Translations under genes and position numbers: made by a program
Source of the DNA: CAIVAT01 sp964473485
Lineage (GTDB): Bacteria > Bacteroidota > Bacteroidia > Bacteroidales > FEN-979
DNA length: 64,000 nucleotides
NCBI GenBank assembly: GCA_964473485.1
Contig: CAYYPH010000001.1
Span: 666,700-730,699 of the forward strand
Direction: 5' to 3'
The notes under the pieces: model-generated
What the model was told of the DNA's origin: nothing
Databases searched by the model: none
What the model saw: only the letters and a program-made list of their open reading frames with translations
In this document: in pieces, positions 10,224 through 17,173 of the stretch
Layout: every line of letters begins with the position of its first letter
How positions within the stretch are numbered: the first letter of the stretch is position 1

Positions 10224-12167
10224 ATGAAAATCCACCTCCACCAACTAACCCTCACCAACTTCAAAGGCATCAAAGACCTCACGGTCCGGTTCCAGGATGT
10301 CACCCACATCACCGGGGGCAACGCCACCGGCAAAACCACCCTATTCGACGCCTTCACCTGGCTGCTCTTTGGCAAAGACAGCCGCGACAACAAGGAATTC
10401 AACATCAAGACCCTCGGCGCCGATGGCAAAGTCCTGCCCATGCTGATCCACTCCGTCGAGGGGGTCCTTATGGTCGACGACCGCGAGGTCACCCTCAAAC
10501 GCCTCTACCAGGAAAAATGGCAGCGCCGCCGTGGAGCCGAAGAAGCCGAACTTACCGGCCACGAAACCCTCTACTACTGGAACGGGGTCCCCCTCCAGGC
10601 GGGCGAATACAAATCCCGGGTCGAGGAACTGGTCGACGAACAGCTCTTCAAGCTCCTCACCTCCCCGGTGTTCTTCAACTCCATGAAATGGCAGGACCGC
10701 CGGGTGGTCCTCACCCTGCTCGCCGGCCAGGTCACCCCGGAGGAGGTCCTCGGATCTCTCACAAAACCCCAGGTTACCGACATCAACCGCATCCTCAACG
10801 CCGGAAAGTCCCTCGCCGAAGCCCGCAAGGAGATCGCGGTCCGCAGGAAAAAGCTCACCGACGATCTCGCCACCATCCCCTCACGCATCGATGAGGTCAA
10901 ACGCGCCATCCCCGCCACCTCCGACTTCTCTTCCCTCGAGAATGAGATTGAAAAGAAGATAAAGGAACTTGCCGATCTCGAAGATCCGTACAGACAAGGC
11001 AATGCCTTGTCTCAAAAAGCCTTTGAAAATCTCCATCATCTCCAATCCGAACAAAACACCCTCCGGCAAAAGCTCCAATCCCTCCGCTTCGAAGCCGAAA
11101 GCCGGGCCCGCGAAAAGGAGAACGACCGTCAGCTCCGCATCGGCTCGCTGCGCCATAAACTGGCCGCCCTTGAACAACAGGAGAAACAGGAGGAGGCCGC
11201 CTTCGATCAACTGGTAAGGCAGAAAAACGAAACCGAGGAAAAGATCCGCGATCTGCGCCAGCAGTGGACCAGGATCAGCCTGGCCGAATGGAAACCCGCC
11301 GGCGACCTCCTGGTCTGCCCAGCCTGCAAACGGGAACTCGATCCTCAGCAACGCGAGGAAAAGCTGAAGGAGATGGCCCGCACCTTCGAGGAGGATAACT
11401 CCCGGCTCCTGGCTTCGATCACCGCCGAAGGCCGCCGCCTCACCATCATCCTGGGCGAGACCAACGAAGCCTTCACCGCCTTGCGCAACCGCCTCGGATC
11501 GCTCCGGTCATCCCGTCAATCCTGCATGGATGAACTGTCCCTCCTTGAATCCTCCGCCGTCCCACTCACCCCGGCTCCAGAATCCATCCCCGGCTATGCC
11601 GAAACCCAGGCCCGCATCGGCGAACTCGAATCCCTCATCCGCAACATCCCCAAAACCGATACGTCGAAGATCCTGGAGGAGAAAACCCGCCTCCAGGCCG
11701 AAATCTATGAACTGCAGAAGGAGCTCGGCCACCGCGAAGTCATCGAACGCGGCAACCAGCGGCTGCATCAGCTCCTGGCCGAGGAAAAGTCACTGGCCGC
11801 GCAAATCTGCGAACTCGAACGGATCGAATTCGCCATCGAGGCCTATGGCCGGTCCCACGGCGCCCTCGTCGAATCCCGGGTCAACAGCCGCTTCAGCCTC
11901 GTCCGGTTCCGCATGTTCAACACCCTCGTCAATGGCGGCGTCGAAGAGGCCTGCGAATGCCTCGTCAACGGCGTCCCCTACCCCGACGTCAACACCGCCG
12001 GCAAGATCCAGGCCGGCCTCGACATCATCAACACCCTCTCCCGCCACTACAACATCACCGCCCCCATCTTCATCGACAACCGCGAAACAATAAACGAACT
12101 CCCTGAAATCCCCACCCAAATCATCAACCTTAAAGTAACCAAAGAAAAAAACCTAACCATCAATTAA
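10224..12167 (+). CDS. SbcC/Rad50-like AAA ATPase
   Basis: This is a 647-residue SMC-family ATPase. The N-terminus has the family start LTNFKGIKDLTVRF and Walker A GGNATGKTT (31-39). A long coiled coil (~200-560) is broken by CPAC at 365-368, resembling the CxxC zinc hook of Rad50. The C-terminal lobe ends with a Walker B-like APIFIDNRETINEL. The canonical LSGGE signature is not obvious. It lies directly upstream of recT, so it probably works in phage recombination or end processing. No SbcD-type nuclease is next to it; the nearby MBL-fold protein is the only nuclease candidate. Confidence 0.75.
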   Translation: MKIHLHQLTLTNFKGIKDLTVRFQDVTHITGGNATGKTTLFDAFTWLLFGKDSRDNKEFNIKTLGADGKVLPMLIHSVEGVLMVDDREVTLKRLYQEKWQRRRGAEEAELTGHETLYYWNGVPLQAGEYKSRVEELVDEQLFKLLTSPVFFNSMKWQDRRVVLTLLAGQVTPEEVLGSLTKPQVTDINRILNAGKSLAEARKEIAVRRKKLTDDLATIPSRIDEVKRAIPATSDFSSLENEIEKKIKELADLEDPYRQGNALSQKAFENLHHLQSEQNTLRQKLQSLRFEAESRAREKENDRQLRIGSLRHKLAALEQQEKQEEAAFDQLVRQKNETEEKIRDLRQQWTRISLAEWKPAGDLLVCPACKRELDPQQREEKLKEMARTFEEDNSRLLASITAEGRRLTIILGETNEAFTALRNRLGSLRSSRQSCMDELSLLESSAVPLTPAPESIPGYAETQARIGELESLIRNIPKTDTSKILEEKTRLQAEIYELQKELGHREVIERGNQRLHQLLAEEKSLAAQICELERIEFAIEAYGRSHGALVESRVNSRFSLVRFRMFNTLVNGGVEEACECLVNGVPYPDVNTAGKIQAGLDIINTLSRHYNITAPIFIDNRETINELPEIPTQIINLKVTKEKNLTIN

Positions 12168-12217
12168 TTCAATCAATCAATAAATCAGTCATTCAGTCAA
12201 TCAATCATTCAATCAAT
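12168..12217 (+). repeat. Tetramer tract (TCAN family)
   Basis: Degenerate 4-bp units (AATC, AATC, AGTC, ATTC) fill the whole gap between the ATPase stop and the recT ATG. The same family recurs at 14027, 14634 (inside a gene), 45069 and 51772. Confidence 0.75.
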
Positions 12218-13120
12218 ATGTTACTTCTCCTCCACGAACGAGTCCTGACAAAAGTCAATGAACTTCGGGAGCTCAACAGCCTCTCCCTCCCTGCCGGCTA
12301 CAGCGCCGAAAACGCCCTCCGCTCAGCCTGGCTCATCCTTCAGGACATGAAGGATCGCGCCGGCCAGCCAGTCCTGAAAATCTGCACCCCCGACTCTGTC
12401 GCCAACGCCCTCTTCAATATGGTCGTCCAGGGGCTCAACCCCGCCAAGCGCCAGTGCAGCTTCGTCGTCTATGGCGATCGCCTTTCGCTGCAGCGCGAGT
12501 ACGCCGGCAGCATCGCCCTGGCCCGCCGCTACAGCGCCATGAAGGAGATCCACGCCGGGGTCATCTACCGGGGCGACGTGTTCGAATACGCCATCGACAC
12601 CACCACCGGCATGAAGCGCATCACCCGCCACGAACAGCAGATGGAGAACCTCGACGACGGCCAGATCCTCGGGGCTTATGCCGTGGTGTGCTTCGACGAT
12701 GGCAGCGTCAACACCGAGATCATGACCATGGCTCAGATCCGCAAATCCTGGGACCAGGGCCCTACCCGGGGCAAAAGTCCGGCCCACCTGAACTTCCCGG
12801 GCGAGATGGCCAAGAAGACCGTCATCAACCGCGCCTGCAAACTCCTCATCGCCTCCTCCGACGACAGCATTCTCTTCGAACCACCCGACGAAGGCCGACT
12901 TTCCCGAGCCAGAACCGACCTCGAACGCGAAGCCAACCAAGGCGAACTCATCGAACTCCCCGGGGACGATTACGACGACAACGACAGCGACAACAACAAC
13001 GACGACAACAACAACCATCCCCTCCCCCTCCCGGACGGTACGGTTGAATCACAAGAGCAAGCCCCCCCTCCAAATCCCGATCCCATCCCCCCACCCCGCC
13101 CCACCACCCCCGGCTTCTAA
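12218..13120 (+). CDS. recT: RecT-family single-strand annealing protein
   Basis: This is a 300-residue protein. Residues ~25-230 match the RecT family: LNPAKRQCSFVVYGDRLSLQREY, a GxIYRGD strand and the late KKTVINRACKLLI helix. RecT proteins anneal complementary single strands during phage recombination and replication. The C-terminus is an Asp/Asn-rich low-complexity tail followed by a Pro-rich stretch, not part of the fold. The neighbours are an SbcC-like ATPase and an MBL-fold protein; no RecE-like exonuclease is seen. The family assignment is confident. Confidence 0.85.
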   Translation: MLLLLHERVLTKVNELRELNSLSLPAGYSAENALRSAWLILQDMKDRAGQPVLKICTPDSVANALFNMVVQGLNPAKRQCSFVVYGDRLSLQREYAGSIALARRYSAMKEIHAGVIYRGDVFEYAIDTTTGMKRITRHEQQMENLDDGQILGAYAVVCFDDGSVNTEIMTMAQIRKSWDQGPTRGKSPAHLNFPGEMAKKTVINRACKLLIASSDDSILFEPPDEGRLSRARTDLEREANQGELIELPGDDYDDNDSDNNNDDNNNHPLPLPDGTVESQEQAPPPNPDPIPPPRPTTPGF

Positions 13121-13132
13121 AAGAAAAAACCC

Positions 13133-13273
13133 ATGAAAAACCCCGTCACCCGTCACCCGTCACCTGTCACGCGTCACCTGTCACGCGTCACGAATTTGTC
13201 ACCCGTCATGATTTTTTCACCTGTCACGCGTCACGCGTCACGCGTCACGAATCTGTCACTCGTCACGAATTAA
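13133..13273 (+). CDS. Possible 46-residue ORF made of the GTCAC heptamer tract
   Basis: An ATG preceded by an A-rich stretch opens a 46-codon frame that stays open through the entire heptamer tract and stops just after it. Three heptamers make 21 nt, so the product is a seven-residue repeat (PVTRHLS, RVTNLSP and variants). The tract has one clean frame, which could be chance given the unit. I doubt that it is a real protein, but it is the only coding reading of this gap. Confidence 0.2.
   Translation: MKNPVTRHPSPVTRHLSRVTNLSPVMIFSPVTRHASRVTNLSLVTN
13143..13272 (+). repeat. Heptamer tract, unit ACNNGTC
   Basis: ACCCGTC, ACCTGTC and ACGCGTC units repeat about fifteen times, interrupted by longer ACGAATTTGTC-type units. 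The tract fills the gap between recT and the MBL-fold gene. The ACGCGTC units create repeated CGCG steps. Confidence 0.75.
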
Positions 13274-13285
13274 CCCCCACCACCC

Positions 13286-14026
13286 ATGATCTTAACCGTC
13301 CTTAACAGCGGCTCCAACGCCAACGGCTACCTCCTCACCACCGCCACCGAAACCCTCATCATCGATGCAGGTGTCCGACTGCAAACCCTCAAGCAATCCA
13401 TCAACCACAACCTCACCCCCGTCCTCGGCTGCCTCGTCACCCATGCCCACTGCGACCATGCCAAATACGCATTCGAATACTCCCGGTCGGGCATCGACAT
13501 CTACTGTTCCGACTACACCGCCGAGATCCGCCGACTGTTCGGCCACCGCATCCATCTCATCTCCCACAAGCAAACCCTCTCCCTTGGCCGCTTCCGCATC
13601 CTCCCCCTCTGGGTCCCCCACGACCTGCCCAACCTGGGTTTCCTCATCAAGCACCCCGCCTGCGGAGTCATCCTCTTTGTCACCGATGCGGCCTACATCC
13701 CCTATCGCTTCCGCGGACTCAACCACATCCTCATCGAAACCAACTACCACGACGACCTCCTCGTAAACGACCGAGCCGTGGGCAACCACATGAGCCTCGA
13801 CACCTGCTTGAAATTCCTCCGCGCCAACGACCTCACCACCGTGCAGAACATCGTCCTCCTCCACCTCAGCGCCACCAACTCCGATGCAAAGATGTTCCGC
13901 CAAAAAGTCTCCGAAACCGCCCCCAACATCCCCATCCACATCGCCGAAAAAAACCTTAACGTAAACCTCAGCTATAACCGCCCCTCCATCCTCAACCAAC
14001 CCCCACACCCAACCCCCACACCCTAA
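13286..14026 (+). CDS. MBL-fold metallo-hydrolase
   Basis: This 246-residue protein has the metal site THAHCDH at residues 52-58, a following FVTDAAY strand, and a late LLHLSATNSD motif, as in YycJ/WalJ-like beta-lactamase-fold phosphodiesterases. Phages often carry such proteins beside recT, and some members are DNA or RNA nucleases. A role as the exonuclease partner of RecT or of the SbcC-like ATPase is possible but is inference. It has the same C-rich codon use as the rest of the element. Confidence 0.8.
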   Translation: MILTVLNSGSNANGYLLTTATETLIIDAGVRLQTLKQSINHNLTPVLGCLVTHAHCDHAKYAFEYSRSGIDIYCSDYTAEIRRLFGHRIHLISHKQTLSLGRFRILPLWVPHDLPNLGFLIKHPACGVILFVTDAAYIPYRFRGLNHILIETNYHDDLLVNDRAVGNHMSLDTCLKFLRANDLTTVQNIVLLHLSATNSDAKMFRQKVSETAPNIPIHIAEKNLNVNLSYNRPSILNQPPHPTPTP

Positions 14027-14102
14027 ATCAATAAATCAATCATTCAATCATTCAATCAATCAATAATCAGTCATTCAATCATTCAATCAATCAGTCAATT
14101 GT
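14027..14102 (+). repeat. Tetramer tract (TCAN family)
   Basis: TCAATCAT/TCAATCAG-type 4-bp units occupy the complete gap from the MBL-fold stop to the ATG at 14103. The composition and polarity match the tract at 12168. Confidence 0.75.
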
Positions 14103-16223
14103 ATGCACCGCTCCGCCCTGTCATACCTCCACTCCGGCCTCTCGGTGATCCCCGTCTCCCCCACCAAGCGCTCCACGATCAAATGGGAACCCTACCAGAC
14201 GGTCCCCATGGATCCCGCCGACTGTGAACGCCACTTCCGCTCCGCCTGGGGAATCGCCCTGGTCTCGGGACCGGTCTCCGGCGGACTGGAGGTCATCGAC
14301 TTCGACGCCCATGAGCACGACATCGGCGACATCTTCAACCGCTTCATGGCCGGCGAAGAAGTGTCACAGATTTTTGCCCGGTACGAAATCCCCGTCGAAC
14401 GCTCCCCCCGCGGAGGCTATCATATTATATATAGGTATGAATCCGATACCTACGAAGGCAACCGCAAACTCGCCAACTGGCCCGACGGCCAGTCCATGAT
14501 CGAAACCCGCGGCCAAGGAGGCTACACCATCGTCCACCCCTCCCCCGGCTATGACATGCAGAACGGCTCTCTCCTCAATATCCCCACCATCAGCAAAACC
14601 GAACGCGACAGCCTGATCACCCAAGCCAAAAAATTAAATCAGTCAATCAATCATTCAGTCAATCAATCAATAAATAAATCAGTCATTCAATCATTCAATC
14701 AATCAGTCAATCATCAATGTACCGACCCCGTCAGTTACTTCAACTGGCACTGCCAACCTTACGCCAAAAATTTACTGGAGGAATCCGGCTGGAAACTCCT
14801 CTCCACCGACCCCACCGATCAGATCGAATACTGGCAGCGCCCCGGCAAGGAAGGGCGCGACCACTCCGCCACCTGGGGCCACCGCCAGGGCATGTTCTAC
14901 GTCTTCAGCTCCTCAGCCCCGCCATTTCAAAACGAATGCTACTACTCCCCCTTCCAGATCCTGGTGCTGCTGCGCTTCAACGGGGCCTGGCAGCAGGCCG
15001 CCTGCTGGATCGGCGCAAAGTACCTCAACGAATCCGATCACTACGTCCGGGTCGGTACCGACTATTTCCGCATCATCTCCAAAACCGACCGCTTTGGCAT
15101 CCGCCGCACCGAACTCAAGCCCTGGAAACTCGAAACACTCAAACAGGATTACGGCAAGATCATCCTCGACAAGATCAATCGCTTCGACGACTTTACCATC
15201 CGCCCCGACAACCGTGCCTTCGAACCGGTCATCGACAACTGCTACAACCTCTACCGCCCCTTCACGCACCAGCCTCAACCGGGTCCCTGGCCCTGGACCG
15301 AACTCCTTGTCCGTCACATCTTCGGCGAACAGTACGAACTGGGCATCCGCTACCTGCAGATCCTCTACCTCCACCCCGATCGCCTCATGCCCATCCTGGT
15401 CCTGGTCAGCCGCGAGCGGCAAACCGGCAAAACCACCTTCCTCAACTGGCTCAGCATGATCTTTGGCGACAACATGGCCATGGTCTCCCCCGACGACCTG
15501 GTCAATGGTTTCAACTCCACCTATGCATCCAGCAACATCATCGCCGTCGAGGAAACCATCATCGAGAAAAATGTCACGGTCGAAAAGATCAAGGCCCTGG
15601 CCACCCAGAAGTTCATCTCCGTCAACCAGAAATACGTCACCCAATACCGCACCCCCTTCTTCGGCAAGATCATCCTCACCTCCAACAACGAGGACAAGTT
15701 TGCCCGCATCGACGACGAGGAGATCCGCTTCTTCATCCGCAAGGTAGGCATCCCTTCTGTCTCCAACCACCGCATCGAGGCTGACCTGGTCGGCGAGATT
15801 CCGGCTTTTCTTCACCACCTCACCTCCCTGCCGCCGGTCGACTTCTCCATCGACCGTACCGGCTTCACCCCCGCCGAGCTGCAGAACACCTCGCTGAACC
15901 TGGTCCGCCACGAGTCCAAATCCGGTCTCTACCGCTCCATGTTCCTCCTCTTCGAAGATCTCTTCCTCAACGAACTGGCTGGTCACGACCGCTTCCTGGC
16001 CGATGTTAAGGCCATCAGGCAGCGTTTCTTCGACCGCGATCCGAAGGTCGACCTGGCCTACATCCGCCAGGTGCTCCGCAACGAGTTTAAGCTCTCGCCC
16101 ATGCCCGATTCGGTATATTTCAACCCCTTTGTCTTCGAACCGGGCAAGCAGGGCCGTCCCTACCTGTTCGAACGCGCCATGTTTACCGGCGAAAAATCCA
16201 CCCCCGTTTCACTCCCATTTTAA
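14103..16223 (+). CDS. Prim-pol primase fused to SF3-like helicase
   Basis: This is a 706-residue replication protein. The N-terminal archaeo-eukaryotic primase-polymerase domain carries the metal pair D66/D68 (VIDFDAH) and GGYHIIYRY (H107). The C-terminal half is a phage DUF5906/SF3-type helicase with Walker A RQTGKTTF (~437), Walker B-like IIAVEETII, and IILTSNNEDKF. The two are joined by a linker (residues ~179-206) encoded by an in-frame tetranucleotide tract and built of NQSI/NHSV/NQSV repeats. It probably initiates replication of the element. The gap downstream may be its origin. Confidence 0.85.
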   Translation: MHRSALSYLHSGLSVIPVSPTKRSTIKWEPYQTVPMDPADCERHFRSAWGIALVSGPVSGGLEVIDFDAHEHDIGDIFNRFMAGEEVSQIFARYEIPVERSPRGGYHIIYRYESDTYEGNRKLANWPDGQSMIETRGQGGYTIVHPSPGYDMQNGSLLNIPTISKTERDSLITQAKKLNQSINHSVNQSINKSVIQSFNQSVNHQCTDPVSYFNWHCQPYAKNLLEESGWKLLSTDPTDQIEYWQRPGKEGRDHSATWGHRQGMFYVFSSSAPPFQNECYYSPFQILVLLRFNGAWQQAACWIGAKYLNESDHYVRVGTDYFRIISKTDRFGIRRTELKPWKLETLKQDYGKIILDKINRFDDFTIRPDNRAFEPVIDNCYNLYRPFTHQPQPGPWPWTELLVRHIFGEQYELGIRYLQILYLHPDRLMPILVLVSRERQTGKTTFLNWLSMIFGDNMAMVSPDDLVNGFNSTYASSNIIAVEETIIEKNVTVEKIKALATQKFISVNQKYVTQYRTPFFGKIILTSNNEDKFARIDDEEIRFFIRKVGIPSVSNHRIEADLVGEIPAFLHHLTSLPPVDFSIDRTGFTPAELQNTSLNLVRHESKSGLYRSMFLLFEDLFLNELAGHDRFLADVKAIRQRFFDRDPKVDLAYIRQVLRNEFKLSPMPDSVYFNPFVFEPGKQGRPYLFERAMFTGEKSTPVSLPF
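14634..14718 (+). repeat. In-frame tetramer tract inside the primase-helicase gene
   Basis: The same TCAN 4-bp family found between genes is here translated. Three units make a four-residue repeat (NQSI, NHSV, NKSV, NQSV). Other frames contain TAA from the AATAAATAAATC part, so the open frame is maintained. It lies exactly between the two enzymatic domains. Confidence 0.85.
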
Positions 16224-16546
16224 CCATGAACGATGTTCCGGATTTTATTTTTTCAAAATCCCTGTTTTGTTTGGCCTTTTTGTTTGACCGGTTCAAACAA
16301 ACCTTTTTCCGTTGGTTTTTGTTTGAAATTTTGTTTGACCGCAAATCCCCGTCATTACTACTACTATATTATATTCTTAAGAATCAGACAAGAATATAAG
16401 TAAAGAAATAATATTCAATAGCAGTGTAATAGTATATAGAAAGTTTCAAACCCATGTTTTTTGTTTGTTTGTTTGGAAATCATGCCTGAAACCTCATAAT
16501 CAACACATTAATACCAAATACCCGTCAAACAAACTTTTTTACCCTA
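16224..16546. other. Gene-free AT-rich gap, candidate replication origin
   Basis: This 323-bp gap follows the primase-helicase. TTTGTTTG words occur several times on the + strand and their complement CAAACAAA on the other. A near-palindrome is centred on CCGG at 16281-16299. A very AT-rich core (16364-16440) contains the palindrome ATTCTTAAGAAT. Repeated short binding words beside an AT-rich stretch, next to the replication gene, are what an origin would look like; this is inference only. Confidence 0.35.
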
Positions 16547-16912
16547 ATGGCCCTCGAAGTAACCATCATCGACAACCGTAAGTGCTATTCATTCGAAACC
16601 GGAAACCGTTTCTTCACCGTCGCCGGCGTCGAATACGAAATCGTCTCCTCCGATGCCATCCCCGGCGACGAAACCTGGGCCGGCGTCAGCCACACCTTCC
16701 GCAGGAGGTTTCCCGGCCCCGGCGATGAACCCTGGCAGCGCTGGGAGTGTCCCATGGCCATCCTGGTGCAGAAGATCCTGGAGGACCAGGGCGTGGATCC
16801 GCTGTCCGATACAGTTTCCTCACAACATCCGTTCTCTCCAACTCCATTCCGGCAGCCTAACTCCACACCGGGTCATTCCGTTCAGAATCTGAAACTTGAT
16901 CTGTTTTCCTGA
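16547..16912 (+). CDS. Hypothetical phage-region protein
   Basis: This 121-residue protein has no recognisable family. Residues 1-90 look like a small beta-rich domain (FETGNRFFTVAGVEYEIV). The last ~30 residues are Ser/Pro-rich and probably disordered. Codon use is C-rich like the upstream phage genes, unlike the AT-rich NACHT gene after it. It is therefore the last gene of the early phage segment before the accessory island. Confidence 0.5.
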   Translation: MALEVTIIDNRKCYSFETGNRFFTVAGVEYEIVSSDAIPGDETWAGVSHTFRRRFPGPGDEPWQRWECPMAILVQKILEDQGVDPLSDTVSSQHPFSPTPFRQPNSTPGHSVQNLKLDLFS

Positions 16913-17173
16913 TGCAAACAGGTTAGGTAGGATTGCGTTTACAGTCAAGCCTTTTAAAGATTTTTCTGGTTTATTCTTGCTTTTCAAAAAGCAAATAAAC
17001 TTATCTTTACCCATTGCATGTAATCAATAACATATAATCAGAATAATCAAAAACAAATGTTTTATCTCAGGAATTATGCGATAAGTTAAACACCTATCAT
17101 GTAATTCCAATTTTGTATAACATTAGATCTTGGTTTATTCAATTGTTAGCAAAAATTATAAAAATGAAAAACA

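Noticed and set aside
12168..12217. Tetramer and heptamer tracts as CRISPR arrays
   Set aside because: Units are 4-8 bp with no unique spacers of constant length, and no cas genes are present.
14913..15986. Long minus-strand frame opposite the primase-helicase
   Set aside because: It is an artefact of the C-rich codon use of the real gene; the product is Val/Gly/Asp-rich without motifs.
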